A stretch of 64,000 nt of DNA from Thermoflavifilum aggregans. GTDB lineage: Bacteria > Bacteroidota > Bacteroidia > Chitinophagales > Chitinophagaceae. Below the pieces are notes generated by a model. It saw nothing but the letters and a program-made list of their open reading frames with translations, ran no database searches and was not told the DNA's origin. The translations under genes were made by a program, and so were the position numbers. This document shows positions 1 to 9,330 of the stretch, one piece after another; the stretch's first letter is position 1; each line of letters begins with the position of its first letter. Where the stretch lies: contig NZ_PGFG01000001.1 of NCBI RefSeq assembly GCF_002797735.1, positions 1,178,001 to 1,242,000 of the forward strand. The letters are read 5' to 3'.

Positions 1-855
1 ATCGCGCTGGGCTTGTGAGAGGTCGCCATGCAGGGCTTCAGCTTCATATCCCATCCTGATCAGTCGATCAGATATTTCCTGGGCTTCAGCTTTGGTGCGA
101 GTGAATACAATGCCGTAAAGCTCCGGATAAAAATCAATCAACCTGCGCAGGGTTTCCAGTTTATGTTGTGCGTGAGTTACATAGTATTCGTGGCTGATTC
201 CGGAAGCCACTGTGTTTTTGGTTCCCACAACAATTTCTGCGGGTTCATGCATGAACTGACGGATGATTTGCCGGATTTCTGCGGGCATGGTAGCGGAAAA
301 CAGCCAGCAGCATTGCCTTTGGGATGCATGTTGCAAAATGAAATGAATATCATCCCGAAAGCCCATGTTGAGCATTTCATCTGCTTCATCCAGGATTACC
401 CATTGCACGGATTGCAATTGCAGGGCCTGCCTTTGCATGAGATCCATGAGCCTGCCGGGTGTTGCCACCACAATCTGGGCACCTTGCCTGAGCTGGCGGA
501 TCTGTTGCTGAATGGAGCTGCCACCATATACAGTGACGATATGGAGTCCCGGCAGATATTTACCCATATCCCGAAGATCCTGTGTAATCTGCAAGGCCAG
601 CTCGCGGGTGGGACTCAGAATCAAAGCCTGTATGTGGCGTGCAGAGGTGTCGATATGTTGCAGCAAAGGCAAACCAAATGCGGCAGTCTTGCCCGTGCCG
701 GTTTGTGCCAGCACAATGCTGTCGGTTGGTTGTGCAATAAGTTTGGGAATAGCCAGCTGTTGAACGGGGGTGGGATGTTCAAATCCCATGTCACGAATGC
801 CTGCCAATAAGGGTTCACTGATTCCTAATGACTGAAAAGAAAGTTCTGTTTGCAT
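1..855 (-). CDS. DEAD-box ATP-dependent RNA helicase, 3' end cut by window edge
   Basis: The reverse strand reads as the N-terminal 285 residues of a DEAD-box RNA helicase, an enzyme that uses ATP to remodel RNA in ribosome assembly or mRNA turnover. Visible motifs in order: Q motif (FEHPTPVQQLAIP), motif I AQTGTGKTAA, Ia PTRELALQ, GG, TPGRLMD, the DEAD box as DEADEM, SAT (FSATMP), and the start of the second RecA domain up to HGDLSQAQR. The frame stays open to base 1, so the rest of the second RecA domain and any C-terminal tail lie outside the window. ATG codons at 861 and 855 are in frame; I chose 855 because it gives the usual short lead (MQTELSF). RhlE/CsdA-like, subfamily not resolved. 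Confidence 0.93.
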   Translation of the reverse strand, partial: MQTELSFQSLGISEPLLAGIRDMGFEHPTPVQQLAIPKLIAQPTDSIVLAQTGTGKTAAFGLPLLQHIDTSARHIQALILSPTRELALQITQDLRDMGKYLPGLHIVTVYGGSSIQQQIRQLRQGAQIVVATPGRLMDLMQRQALQLQSVQWVILDEADEMLNMGFRDDIHFILQHASQRQCCWLFSATMPAEIRQIIRQFMHEPAEIVVGTKNTVASGISHEYYVTHAQHKLETLRRLIDFYPELYGIVFTRTKAEAQEISDRLIRMGYEAEALHGDLSQAQRD

Positions 856-877
856 ATGCATAATATAAAATAAGCGG

Positions 878-885
878 CAAAGGTA
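878..885 (-). promoter_or_regulatory. -7 promoter element (TACCTTTG) of helicase gene
   Basis: Reverse strand reads TACCTTTG, matching the Bacteroidota -7 consensus TAnnTTTG, 17-23 bases before the helicase start codons. No clear TTG is seen at the -33 position, so this is supported by one box only. Confidence 0.4.
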
Positions 886-922
886 CGCATTCCTTTTTGT
901 TTCCCCTGATTTATTTGCCAGA

Positions 923-957
923 ATGAATGATGCGTGTAAATCACACGCACCATTCAT
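923..957. repeat. Imperfect inverted repeat (hairpin) between decarboxylase and helicase
   Basis: ATGAAT-GA-TGCGTGT, a 5-base loop, then ACACGCA-CC-ATTCAT: two paired blocks (6 and 7 bp) with a 2x2 mismatch between them. It lies just downstream of the minus-strand decarboxylase stop and upstream of the helicase promoter. There is no T-run on the minus-strand side, so it is at best a non-canonical terminator or RNA-end stabiliser. A T7 run lies about ten bases beyond it on the plus strand, where there is no gene. Confidence 0.45.
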
Positions 958-1019
958 CAGTTAAGGTTTTTTTAGAAAATGAAATGGCAATTCATCGAAA
1001 ATGCTCAAATCTACCAGCA

Positions 1020-2531
1020 TTATGCATTGTGGAGTTTTGTTTCTGAAAGTTTTTCTTCTTCTGTAATTTTTTTCAACAGTTGCAACAGGTAATCAATATG
1101 GTTGCGATGTGTACGGAAAGAAAGCACAGCCAGGCGAAGCCAGTATTCGCCGTTCAGGGATGTGCTGGAAATAAATACCTTCCCGTCAGCATTTACTTTT
1201 TTCAGAATTCGTGCATTTAATTCGTTGATTGCAGCAGTATTTCCTTTCAGGTGTTCGGGCACATACCGGTAAATCATCACGGATAATTCCGGGAAAGGAC
1301 CGGTTTCAAAACCCAGTTTTTTTACTTCATGATAGAAGTATTGGGTAAGCAACATTTTCTCTTCGAGTGCAGCGCGGAAAGGCTTTAATCCATACAACTG
1401 CAGTGGCAGCCAGACCCTTAATCCACGGAAGTGACGTGATAATTCCGGAGAAATATCAGCTGGCGAGATTTCATCATGATAAGGAATGGCATCCTGCATA
1501 TAATTGGCATCGAAATGATTGGAGCGCCATAAAGTTTGCACATCCTTCACAATCACAGCACCGGTTCCGTAAGGCATAAATAATCCCTTGTGTGGATCCA
1601 TCACCACTGAATCAGCGCGATGAATGCCTTTCATTTTTTTTCTTCCGGTTTCGGTAAGCAGAAAGAATCCTCCATAAGCCGCATCTATGTGGAACCACAG
1701 GCCGTATTTTTCAGCAATATCGGCAATATCGTTCAGTGGATCAATGGCACTTACATCTGTAGAACCGGCAGAAGCCACTACCAGCCAGGGATAGAGCTGA
1801 TTACGTAGATCCTCTTCTATCATTTCCTGCAAGGCATCAGCGCGCATTTCATACGCATCGGTCATAGGTACTTCACGAATGACACATTCAGCTAATCCGG
1901 CTACGCGCAAATCTTTTAACACGCAATGGTGAACCTGATGCGTGAAATATACCACGCTGCGAGGCACGCGTTCGGCTTTGACCTGTTTGGCATCGCGGGC
2001 GGCCACGATGGCTGAAAGATTGGCCAGGCTGCCCCCGGATGTCAGATAACCGCCGCTTTTATCAACCGGATATCCTACCAGCCCGCACATCCAGCGGATA
2101 AGCAGATTTTCCATTTTCACTGCTGCCGGTGAAATGTAAAACACTGTAGAATATTTGTTGGTCACGGCAGCCAGATAGTCACCTAAAGCGGCATAATACA
2201 GGCCACCTCCGGGAATGTAAGCTAGATGCCCGCCTGAAGCGGCATTTAACGAAACATTATCAAAAACTTTACGCAATGCGGGAAATACTTCATCGGCCGG
2301 ACGGGGTTCATCCTGTACCGGGTATTGCTGCAGCAGTTTGGGCGTAGTTACGTCTTCTACAAAAGCTTTTTGGTCGGGTAAGGTCGATAAAAACTCGTGG
2401 GCATACGAAAAAGCCGCTTCGGCAGCCGGTTCTGAAGCATGCTTACGAAAAGCTTCATCTGGTTGTTCAAGCTTGCGGGAGATAGCTTCAAGTTCCTGCA
2501 GGCGATTTTGTAGTGATAGGAGTGTGTCCAT
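1020..2531 (-). CDS. PLP-dependent group II amino acid decarboxylase
   Basis: 503-residue fold-type I pyridoxal-phosphate enzyme of the aromatic-amino-acid/glutamate/diaminobutyrate decarboxylase group, predicted to be cytosolic. Seen: cofactor-contact stretch TSGGSLANLSA near 164-174, HIDAAYGG at 281-288 whose Asp should pair with the pyridine nitrogen, and DPHKGLFMPYG with the Schiff-base Lys at about 315. The length fits the family (470-520). The substrate cannot be read from sequence; NCBI-style names such as 'aspartate aminotransferase family' or 'pyridoxal-dependent decarboxylase' would both be used. It stands alone: the helicase downstream has its own promoter element and the gene upstream is divergent. 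Confidence 0.9.
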   Translation of the reverse strand: MDTLLSLQNRLQELEAISRKLEQPDEAFRKHASEPAAEAAFSYAHEFLSTLPDQKAFVEDVTTPKLLQQYPVQDEPRPADEVFPALRKVFDNVSLNAASGGHLAYIPGGGLYYAALGDYLAAVTNKYSTVFYISPAAVKMENLLIRWMCGLVGYPVDKSGGYLTSGGSLANLSAIVAARDAKQVKAERVPRSVVYFTHQVHHCVLKDLRVAGLAECVIREVPMTDAYEMRADALQEMIEEDLRNQLYPWLVVASAGSTDVSAIDPLNDIADIAEKYGLWFHIDAAYGGFFLLTETGRKKMKGIHRADSVVMDPHKGLFMPYGTGAVIVKDVQTLWRSNHFDANYMQDAIPYHDEISPADISPELSRHFRGLRVWLPLQLYGLKPFRAALEEKMLLTQYFYHEVKKLGFETGPFPELSVMIYRYVPEHLKGNTAAINELNARILKKVNADGKVFISSTSLNGEYWLRLAVLSFRTHRNHIDYLLQLLKKITEEEKLSETKLHNA

Positions 2532-3006
2532 AGTGATTTGAAATTTTTATATCAAGGGTAAAATTATCGAAAATCCTTTTTTGTATAATGGAAAGCTGCT
2601 ATAAAATTATGATACCATCATTTGCATACATGATAGGATGCTTATTTTACAGATCATGATCCGTAGTGGATATAACATTTGCCTCAATCATTTTCTTCTT
2701 GCGCAACTGCTTGTTTGTCACCAATCATGCATATGTTGAAAACACATGTGGAATGTAAGGAAACATATAGCGGCGTTGGATTATCAGAATATGGATTTTT
2801 ATTTATTTATCAACTTATTGACATCATACATAAAAAATTGGAAAAAAATAATTTTTCTGGCTGAATAACTGTTTAGATATCTTTCATCACAACAAACAGA
2901 CGCTATGCTGGTATGGGAAAGATTATTTTATGATTGGCTTGTTTACGGAAAATTTTCTCATTACATTTGGCTGTTCTTTCTTTCATAGTGTTAAAATGCA
3001 TCCAAA
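2532..3006. other. 475-bp AT-rich intergenic region between divergent genes
   Basis: This holds the promoter regions of the decarboxylase (minus) and the DUF1080 gene (plus). It is markedly AT-rich. A 61-codon open frame from a TTG at 2679 has no recognisable protein character and I do not call it. No RNA gene, repeat or mobile element was recognised, and no exact TAnnTTTG with a spaced TTG was found. Confidence 0.6.
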
Positions 3007-3825
3007 ATGAAATGGCAGATTTTTTTGTGTGCATCAGCCATGGCTACGGTGGCTGTTATGCGCTTTGCGGTTGCACAGCAGCAATTCCTTACATCTCCGC
3101 CTCCGGAAAACAAGCACATGAAGCCTGAAGAAACGGAATATTATTCGCCCGTACCCCCGGTAGTTACGCCCGGAAATGCATGCGGAGAAGCCCCATCTGA
3201 TGCGATCATTCTTTTTGATGGAAAAGATTTGAACAATTGGGTGAGTGCCAATGATACGACAAAACCAGCGCAATGGACGGTTCAGGATGGGGTAATGACG
3301 GTAAAACCCGGCACTGGTAATATCCAGACGCGCCAGCGATTCATGGATTATCAATTGCATCTGGAATGGCGTGAGCCGGTGGAAACTGCTGATCATACCG
3401 GTCAGGACAGGGGCAACAGTGGCCTTTTCCTGGCTTCCGTAGGCCCCGGTGATGATGGATATGAACTGCAAATTCTTGATTCGTATCATAACAAAACTTA
3501 CGTGAATGGCCAGTGCGGAAGTATTTACAAACAATATCCGCCGCTGGTAAACGCCTGCCGTCCGCCCGGTGAATGGCAAACCTATGATGTAGTATGGATT
3601 GCTCCCCGTTTTAATCCGGATGGCACATTGAAAAGTCCGGCACGGGTAACCGTTTTCCAAAATGGTATTTTAATTCAGAATGATGTGGTGTTGAAAGGCA
3701 GAACGTTGTATATCGGTCATCCTTATTATTCGCCGCATGGTCCGTCGCCTATCAAATTGCAAGATCATCATCATCTCGTCAGCTTCCGCAATATCTGGGT
3801 ACGCCCCCTGCATTTTTCTGAATAA
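3007..3825 (+). CDS. Exported DUF1080 (3-keto-disaccharide hydrolase domain) protein
   Basis: 272 residues. A basic N-terminus followed by a hydrophobic stretch ending near AVAQQQ (residues 1-24) is a Sec signal peptide. After a Pro-rich linker, IILFDGKDLNNW and later GNSGLFL, YELQILDS and WQTYDV mark the DUF1080 concanavalin-like beta-sandwich, a family that includes 3-keto-glycoside hydrolases of Bacteroidota and Planctomycetota. It is probably periplasmic and acts on carbohydrate. The neighbouring exported GH9 protein fits a glycan-degrading role, but the terminator at 3849-3880 makes it a separate transcript. The exact substrate is unknown. Confidence 0.88.
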   Translation: MKWQIFLCASAMATVAVMRFAVAQQQFLTSPPPENKHMKPEETEYYSPVPPVVTPGNACGEAPSDAIILFDGKDLNNWVSANDTTKPAQWTVQDGVMTVKPGTGNIQTRQRFMDYQLHLEWREPVETADHTGQDRGNSGLFLASVGPGDDGYELQILDSYHNKTYVNGQCGSIYKQYPPLVNACRPPGEWQTYDVVWIAPRFNPDGTLKSPARVTVFQNGILIQNDVVLKGRTLYIGHPYYSPHGPSPIKLQDHHHLVSFRNIWVRPLHFSE

Positions 3826-3848
3826 TATTTTTAAACTCCCTCTTGCAT

Positions 3849-3880
3849 GAGCCATATCACACGATATGGCTCTTTTTTTT
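3849..3880 (+). terminator. Rho-independent terminator after DUF1080 gene
   Basis: Perfect 10-bp stem GAGCCATATC / GATATGGCTC with a 4-base loop, followed by eight T residues, 24 bases after the stop codon. Confidence 0.93.
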
Positions 3881-3982
3881 GAATCATGATTTCAGAAAAT
3901 ATTGTTCCTGCAAAACAATTTGTTATTCAAATATTTCATAACATTGATAAAAATACATAGCAATCAGCAAAGATGAGTATTT

Positions 3983-3990
3983 TATTTTTG
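3983..3990 (+). promoter_or_regulatory. Candidate -7 element (TATTTTTG) for GH9 gene
   Basis: TATTTTTG matches TAnnTTTG and lies 86 bases before the GH9 start. There is no TTG at the expected upstream spacing. The surrounding sequence is AT-rich, so a chance match is possible. Confidence 0.35.
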
Positions 3991-4076
3991 TTTGTATTTT
4001 CCAACGGCATTACAACTCTCGTATACCCCTGTTAACAAATCATTTCATTTTGTAAATTCATTCCCAAAATGGAAAG

Positions 4077-5903
4077 ATGCCTAAACTTATTCCTTGCTTC
4101 ATTGGGTGTATTTTAGGATTGGGTATAAATGTACAGCCAAATGATCATTCATCCGGCCTGCAGCCGGCCAAGGCTGCGCCAGATGAGGTGATTCGTTACA
4201 ATCAGCTGGGATATCTTACACATAGTCCCAAAGTAGCGGTATGGGCTTCGTATGTGAATCCTGTTCCTGATTCTTTTTTCCTCTGCAGAGCCGATGATGG
4301 GCAATGTGTCTGGAAAGGCGCATGCAGCATGGATTTTGGAGTGTATGGTCCTTTCTCTCATACAGCCAGATTGGATTTTACGGATTATCATATTCCCGGC
4401 ACCTATGTGCTGAAAGCTGGTAATGCGACTACTGCTGCATTTTCCATTGATGATAAAGTATATCGGGGTACAGCAGATTTTTGTCTGCAATACCTGCGTG
4501 CACAGCAATGCGGATTTAATCCTGTTTTGCGCGATTCGTGCCATACCCATGATGGATATACACTTTATGGCCCGATGCCCGACTACACCCATGTGGATGT
4601 GGTGGGTGGCTGGCATGATGCAAGTGATTATCTGCGCTATGTGACCACTTCGGCAACCACTACTTATTATTTGCTGGCTGCCTATCGCGATTTTCCGGAA
4701 GTATTTGTCGATAGTTGTCAAGCGAATGGATTGCCGGGTAAAAACGGCATCGCTGATGTGCTGGATGAAGCCCGATGGGGATTGAATTGGTTGCTGAAAA
4801 TGCATCCCCAGGCCAGCTGGATGTTTCATCAGGTGGCTGATGACCGCGATCATGCCGGATTCCGGCTTCCCAATCAAGACACGGTTTCGTATGGCTTTGG
4901 ACTGGAAAGACCTGTGTATTTCTGTACCGGTACGCCTCAGGGACTTGGCAGGTATCAAAATCATAGCACAGGCGTGGCTTCTATTGCTGGAAAAATGGCA
5001 GCATGCTTTGCTTTGGGGAATATACTTTTCGGGAAGCAGGATCCTGCATTTGCCCAATCATTGCGTGATCATGCATATACCGTTTATCAATTGGGTATTG
5101 AAAAGCCGGGCTATTGCCAGACGGCCCCCAATCTGGCACCCTATTACTACACAGAGCAGGATTGGCAGGATGATATGGAACTCGGCGCTGCCTTGCTTTG
5201 GCAAATGAGTAAGCAGCAAAAATTTTTACGCGATGCCTTGCATGATGCAGATGCAGACCCACTGAAACCCTGGATGGGTGGGGATACGGCCTTGCATTAT
5301 CAATGGTATCCGTTTTTTAATGCAGCACATGCCGAGTTGATAGTTCATCTGAAACAGGATCATCTAAGAAAAAATTTGCTTGGCTATTATCGCAAAGGAA
5401 TAGAAGCTGTATGGCAAAAAGCTAAACACAACGCATATTATAGGGGTATTCCATTTATCTGGTGTTCCAATAATTTAACAGCAGCCTTCGCTATGCAATG
5501 CTGGTTATATCGGCATTTATCCGGTGATAATACTTATCAGTTTTTGGAACAGGCTTGTATCGACTGGTTGCTGGGCTGTAATCCGTGGGGAAGTTCATTT
5601 ATCATCGGACTACCGGGAAGCGGCATCTGTCCACACGATCCGCATGCTGCATTTTCACATTTGGCGCATATACCCATCCATGGCGGATTGGTGGATGGTC
5701 CTGTTTATGGCAGTATCTTTCATGGATTGATTGGCGTGCATTTGTCAAAGCCTGATTCCTTCGCAGCATTTCAATCTGATCTGGCCGTTTACCATGACGA
5801 CTGGGCCGACTATTCAACCAATGAACCAACACTCGATGGAACTGCAACGGCATTGTATTTGTTTGCTGCGATGGAAGCGGAGGGGGCGAGGAATAATAAA
5901 TGA
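4077..5903 (+). CDS. Glycoside hydrolase family 9 (endoglucanase-like), exported
   Basis: 608 residues. A hydrophobic N-terminus (about 1-25) suggests export. EVIRYNQLGYLTHSPKVAVW (about 37-56) opens the Ig-like CelD N-terminal domain common in GH9. The catalytic (alpha/alpha)6 domain begins near 130; GGWHDASDY at 177-185 corresponds to the family's GGWYDAGDY, with the nucleophile/base Asp residues retained and Gly changed to Ser. GCNPWG and the following PHDPHAAF stretch match the substrate-binding region, and TNEPTLDG near the end supplies the acid Glu at about 583. The family cleaves beta-1,4-glucans or related glucosides; exo or endo mode cannot be told. Separate promoter and terminator context from the DUF1080 gene. 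Confidence 0.9.
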   Translation: MPKLIPCFIGCILGLGINVQPNDHSSGLQPAKAAPDEVIRYNQLGYLTHSPKVAVWASYVNPVPDSFFLCRADDGQCVWKGACSMDFGVYGPFSHTARLDFTDYHIPGTYVLKAGNATTAAFSIDDKVYRGTADFCLQYLRAQQCGFNPVLRDSCHTHDGYTLYGPMPDYTHVDVVGGWHDASDYLRYVTTSATTTYYLLAAYRDFPEVFVDSCQANGLPGKNGIADVLDEARWGLNWLLKMHPQASWMFHQVADDRDHAGFRLPNQDTVSYGFGLERPVYFCTGTPQGLGRYQNHSTGVASIAGKMAACFALGNILFGKQDPAFAQSLRDHAYTVYQLGIEKPGYCQTAPNLAPYYYTEQDWQDDMELGAALLWQMSKQQKFLRDALHDADADPLKPWMGGDTALHYQWYPFFNAAHAELIVHLKQDHLRKNLLGYYRKGIEAVWQKAKHNAYYRGIPFIWCSNNLTAAFAMQCWLYRHLSGDNTYQFLEQACIDWLLGCNPWGSSFIIGLPGSGICPHDPHAAFSHLAHIPIHGGLVDGPVYGSIFHGLIGVHLSKPDSFAAFQSDLAVYHDDWADYSTNEPTLDGTATALYLFAAMEAEGARNNK

Positions 5904-5988
5904 CAAATGATTGATCAAAATATTCTGAACCTGCATACGTTCAGTTAATATAAGTGAATTTGATTTTTTATCTCATAAAATTTATCCC

Positions 5989-8655
5989 ATGAAAAAGTTC
6001 TGGAAATATTTGCTTATTGCATTTGCTATCCTGCTATTGGTGCTTATACTTACGCCCTTCCTGTTTAAAAAACAAATTGTAAACCAAATCAGGATGATGG
6101 CCAACAGGCAGTTAAATGCCACATTGAATTTTGATCCTGACATTTCACTGAATCTGCTTTCTCATTTCCCAAATTTGAGTGTTGGCATTAATGATCTGTC
6201 TGTTACGGGTAAAAACGAATTCGATGGCGATACACTTCTTTACGTAAAACGTTTGCAGGTTGTGATTAACTTAAAATCTTTATTTGGTGATAAACCTTAT
6301 GAAATCCGCTATGTGGAGTTGCAACAACCAGATGTGCGGTTGATTGTCAATCATGCCGGCGTTGCCAACTGGGATATCACAAAGAGAAGTCCTTCTACGG
6401 AAGAAACCCAACCCCCATCTGCCTTCCATGCAGCTTTGCAGCAATATGTAATTCGGGATGGCAATCTGCAATATGCAGATAGTACGATGGATTTATATTT
6501 ATCTATGCAACATCTCGATCATACCGGAAAAGGTGATTTCACACAAGATGTGTTCAATCTCCAAACCCAGTCTGTATTGCCATCGTTTACCTTGATATAT
6601 GGTCATATTCCTTATTTGAATAAAGTGAATGCTGATGTGCAGGTTAATGTACAGGTAGATCTACCACATCAAACTTATCGTTTCAAACAGGGTATAGCCA
6701 AACTGAATGGATTAACCTTGCTTGCTGATGGAGAAGTAAGCCTGCCCGATACCAATCAGGTATGGATGAATATTCAATTTCAGACAAAGCAAACTGATTT
6801 CAAACAATTGCTTTCGCTGATACCTGCCATCTATTCAAAGAACTTTGACCAATTAAAAGCGGCCGGAACGGCAACCATTGCAGGAAATATCAAAGGATCC
6901 TATCAGGATGATCGGATTCCGACATTTCATATCCAAATGCAAGTGCAGAACGGCATGTTTCAATATCCTTCATTGCCTGATGCACTTCAGCATGTATACC
7001 TACTGGCTGAAGTAACAAACGAAGATGGTGTAACAGATCATACCGTTATCAACCTTAAGCAATTGCATCTGGAAATGAATCAACAGCCTGTCGATGCACA
7101 TTTATTGATTAGCTATCCGCAAACCCGGATGCTGATTGATGGAGCAGTGCATGGGAAGCTTGATCTGGCAGGTATTTCCAAAATCTATCCGCTTGATAGC
7201 CAAACAAAACTAAAAGGTTCACTGGATGCAGATGTGCAATTGAAAGGTTCATTGATAGCTCTTCAGCGTAAACAATACGATCAGTTTCAGGCAAAAGGAT
7301 ACATAGTTGCCAGCAATGTGTATTATCAATCCGCTGATTTTCCGCAGGGTATTTCTATTTCAACCGGTAAGCTCAATTTTTCTCCGCGTGAGGTTATGCT
7401 TTCCGGACTGCAGGCGCAGATGGGAAGAACAGATATTCAGGCTGAAGGTTATCTGAATCAGTTTTACAGTTATTTGTTTGGTACCCGATTACCCGATGGC
7501 CAGAAAAGCCAGCTGCAGGGCAATCTTCGCCTTCAATCCAAACTAATAGATTTGAATGAATTGATGGCTGGCTCCTCACAACCGCAGCCAGACACCATGT
7601 CGGCCGTAAAAGCTATTGTGATACCACGCAATATTGATTTTACCATTGCAGCCAATGTTGATCGTTTTATTTATAGCAATTATGATCTGCGGCACATACA
7701 GGGCAATGTAGTGATTGCCGATGGGAAAGTGCAGCTGAATCAGGTTAAAGCAAACATGCTGGGAGGAGAGGTAGCATTGTCCGGAATATATAATACACAA
7801 CGCCCTGAACATCCGGAAACTTACATGGAGATTTCGGCCCAGCGCCTAGCAATACCGCAGTTGCTGCAGACAGTGACGATTGCACAATCATTTTTGCCTT
7901 TGCAAAAAATTGTATTGGGACAATTTTCTGGTAAAATATCACTCAGTACTTTGCTCACCGACAAGCTGATGCCTGTACTTTCTACTGTCAACAGCACGGG
8001 CACACTGCAGGCTGAAGATCTGAACCTGCTGAACTTTATGCCTTTGCAGAAAATCTCGGCAACCCTTGGTCTGGAACAGCTTATCAAATCCACGTGGCCC
8101 ATTGTCAAATTTGGTTTTCATATTGACAGCGGTTATCTGTATGTGCATCCGTTTCAGCTGAATCTGGATAGTTTGCAAATGACAATTGCCGGGAAAAACG
8201 GGCTTGACAAGCAAATTGATTATACGGTACAGATGATTGTTCCCCGTTCAAAGCTGGGAAAAGCCAATGCAACATTTCAGCAGCTTCTGGCCAAAGCCAA
8301 TGCAGCAGCGGGCACCAACCTGGAAGCTAATGAAAAAATACCGGTCAATATTCATCTCACCGGCTCCTTGTTGAATCCGCAGCTGCAGGTAGATTTTACA
8401 CCGGTAACATCGAGTGTGAAACAATCTCTAGCCACAGCTGCCCAGCAAAAATTGGAGGAAGAAAAACAGAAGCTGATGCAAAACCTGATGCAAAAAGTCA
8501 ATCATCAGGCCGATAGTGCACAAACAGGCGTTGCTTCATCTGATTCCACATCAGTGAAACAACAGGTACAGCAAACCGTTGAAAAAACTATTCAGAAAAA
8601 CATTCAGAAAGGCCTCAATCAGCTGTTCAAAAAGAAAAGCGATACGACTAAGTGA
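5989..8655 (+). CDS. AsmA-like family inner-membrane/periplasmic protein
   Basis: 888 residues: one N-terminal transmembrane helix (about 7-26, preceded by MKKFWK), then a long beta-rich region of AsmA/TamB type with repeated amphipathic strands. The start LNATLNFDPDISLNLLSHFP is typical of Bacteroidota AsmA proteins (DUF3971/AsmA C-terminal region). The last ~75 residues are Gln/Lys/Ala-rich and probably coiled coil (QQKLEEEKQKLMQNLMQKV). AsmA-like proteins are believed to carry or regulate lipids between the inner and outer membrane. It is monocistronic here and converges with tRNA-Cys. Confidence 0.87.
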   Translation: MKKFWKYLLIAFAILLLVLILTPFLFKKQIVNQIRMMANRQLNATLNFDPDISLNLLSHFPNLSVGINDLSVTGKNEFDGDTLLYVKRLQVVINLKSLFGDKPYEIRYVELQQPDVRLIVNHAGVANWDITKRSPSTEETQPPSAFHAALQQYVIRDGNLQYADSTMDLYLSMQHLDHTGKGDFTQDVFNLQTQSVLPSFTLIYGHIPYLNKVNADVQVNVQVDLPHQTYRFKQGIAKLNGLTLLADGEVSLPDTNQVWMNIQFQTKQTDFKQLLSLIPAIYSKNFDQLKAAGTATIAGNIKGSYQDDRIPTFHIQMQVQNGMFQYPSLPDALQHVYLLAEVTNEDGVTDHTVINLKQLHLEMNQQPVDAHLLISYPQTRMLIDGAVHGKLDLAGISKIYPLDSQTKLKGSLDADVQLKGSLIALQRKQYDQFQAKGYIVASNVYYQSADFPQGISISTGKLNFSPREVMLSGLQAQMGRTDIQAEGYLNQFYSYLFGTRLPDGQKSQLQGNLRLQSKLIDLNELMAGSSQPQPDTMSAVKAIVIPRNIDFTIAANVDRFIYSNYDLRHIQGNVVIADGKVQLNQVKANMLGGEVALSGIYNTQRPEHPETYMEISAQRLAIPQLLQTVTIAQSFLPLQKIVLGQFSGKISLSTLLTDKLMPVLSTVNSTGTLQAEDLNLLNFMPLQKISATLGLEQLIKSTWPIVKFGFHIDSGYLYVHPFQLNLDSLQMTIAGKNGLDKQIDYTVQMIVPRSKLGKANATFQQLLAKANAAAGTNLEANEKIPVNIHLTGSLLNPQLQVDFTPVTSSVKQSLATAAQQKLEEEKQKLMQNLMQKVNHQADSAQTGVASSDSTSVKQQVQQTVEKTIQKNIQKGLNQLFKKKSDTTK

Positions 8656-8720
8656 ATCATAGGAAAAAGAATGCATCCATATGTATCGGTGGGTTGACGA
8701 GCAGGGAGATTTGCGTATCG

Positions 8721-8791
8721 AGGTCCCGAGCGGATTCGAACCGCTGTATAAGGTTTTGCAGACCTCTGCCTAGCCACTCGGCCACGGGACC
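8721..8791 (-). tRNA. tRNA-Cys (GCA)
   Basis: The reverse strand folds as a tRNA: acceptor GGTCCCG/CGGGACC, discriminator U (normal for tRNA-Cys), a short D arm, anticodon stem GAGGT/ACCTT around loop CTGCAAA (anticodon GCA), and T arm AGCGG-TTCGAAT-CCGCT. No CCA is encoded. It lies 46 bases downstream of the YeeE/YedE pair on the same strand. Confidence 0.95.
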
Positions 8792-8802
8792 ATCTGCGGG
8801 TG

Positions 8803-8810
8803 CAAACATA
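8803..8810 (-). promoter_or_regulatory. -7 element (TATGTTTG) of tRNA-Cys
   Basis: Reverse strand TATGTTTG fits TAnnTTTG and ends 11 bases before the mature tRNA 5' end, the right distance for a start site just ahead of the tRNA. The -33 TTG is not obvious. Confidence 0.5.
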
Positions 8811-8837
8811 GTGAAAAATCGGGAACTTCCCTGTTCT

Positions 8838-9311
8838 TTAATGAGGCAATCTGTCCCGCAAGGCCGCATAAACCCAGGTACCCGCAATCGCACTCAATAG
8901 AGTGATGATTACAACGGTGAAGCCCGCTCCCAGCTGCGCATACAAAGGTCCCGGGCATGCTCCTGTCAATGCCCAGCCCAGGCCGAAAATAAATCCACCC
9001 AGCACATACCCCTTATGAAATCGCTTTTTGGGAATTTCGATGGGCTCGCCATTCCAGGCCTTAATACCTAATTTGCGAATCAGCCAGATGCCAATGGCAC
9101 CTGTAACCACGGCCGACATAAAAATGCCGTACATGTGGAAGCTCCGGAAATAAAACATTTCTTCAATCCGGTACCATGAAATAGCTTCCCCTTTGGTAAG
9201 CACCCACCCAAAATAAATGCCCGGAAAAATGAATACCCAATTGGGCAGTCCTTTACGCTGGGATGTGCCTGATTGTATACGTGTGGTTGAGGTCATTACG
9301 GATTCAGCCAT
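8838..9311 (-). CDS. YeeE/YedE-type sulfur permease, second half (DUF6691-like)
   Basis: 157 residues with four hydrophobic segments (about 26-40, 62-80, 103-121, 127-147). GLGWALTGACPGP near 111-123 carries the conserved Cys119 of the YeeE/YedE (TsuA/PmpB) family, which moves thiosulfate or a related sulfur species across the inner membrane through a relay of cysteines. It is encoded 19 bases after the gene at 9331-9891; together the two short proteins make up one full-length permease, a common split in Bacteroidota. Substrate assignment rests on family knowledge only. Confidence 0.88.
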   Translation of the reverse strand: MAESVMTSTTRIQSGTSQRKGLPNWVFIFPGIYFGWVLTKGEAISWYRIEEMFYFRSFHMYGIFMSAVVTGAIGIWLIRKLGIKAWNGEPIEIPKKRFHKGYVLGGFIFGLGWALTGACPGPLYAQLGAGFTVVIITLLSAIAGTWVYAALRDRLPH

Positions 9312-9330
9312 AGGAAATTGTTTTAGGAAA

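Noticed and set aside
28-810. 260-codon plus-strand open frame
   Set aside because: It is antisense to the DEAD-box helicase whose motifs are unmistakable; the translation is Cys/His-rich and low in protein character.
2679-2864. 61-codon plus-strand frame in the 2.5-3.0 kb gap
   Set aside because: Starts at TTG, very AT-rich, no promoter or ribosome site, no protein-like pattern.
3034-3660. 208-codon minus-strand frame over the DUF1080 gene
   Set aside because: Shadow of a gene with signal peptide and recognised domain; no family resemblance.
4149-5057. 302-codon minus-strand frame over the GH9 gene
   Set aside because: Antisense to the GH9 domain containing its conserved motifs; Ile/His/Arg-rich composition typical of a shadow frame.
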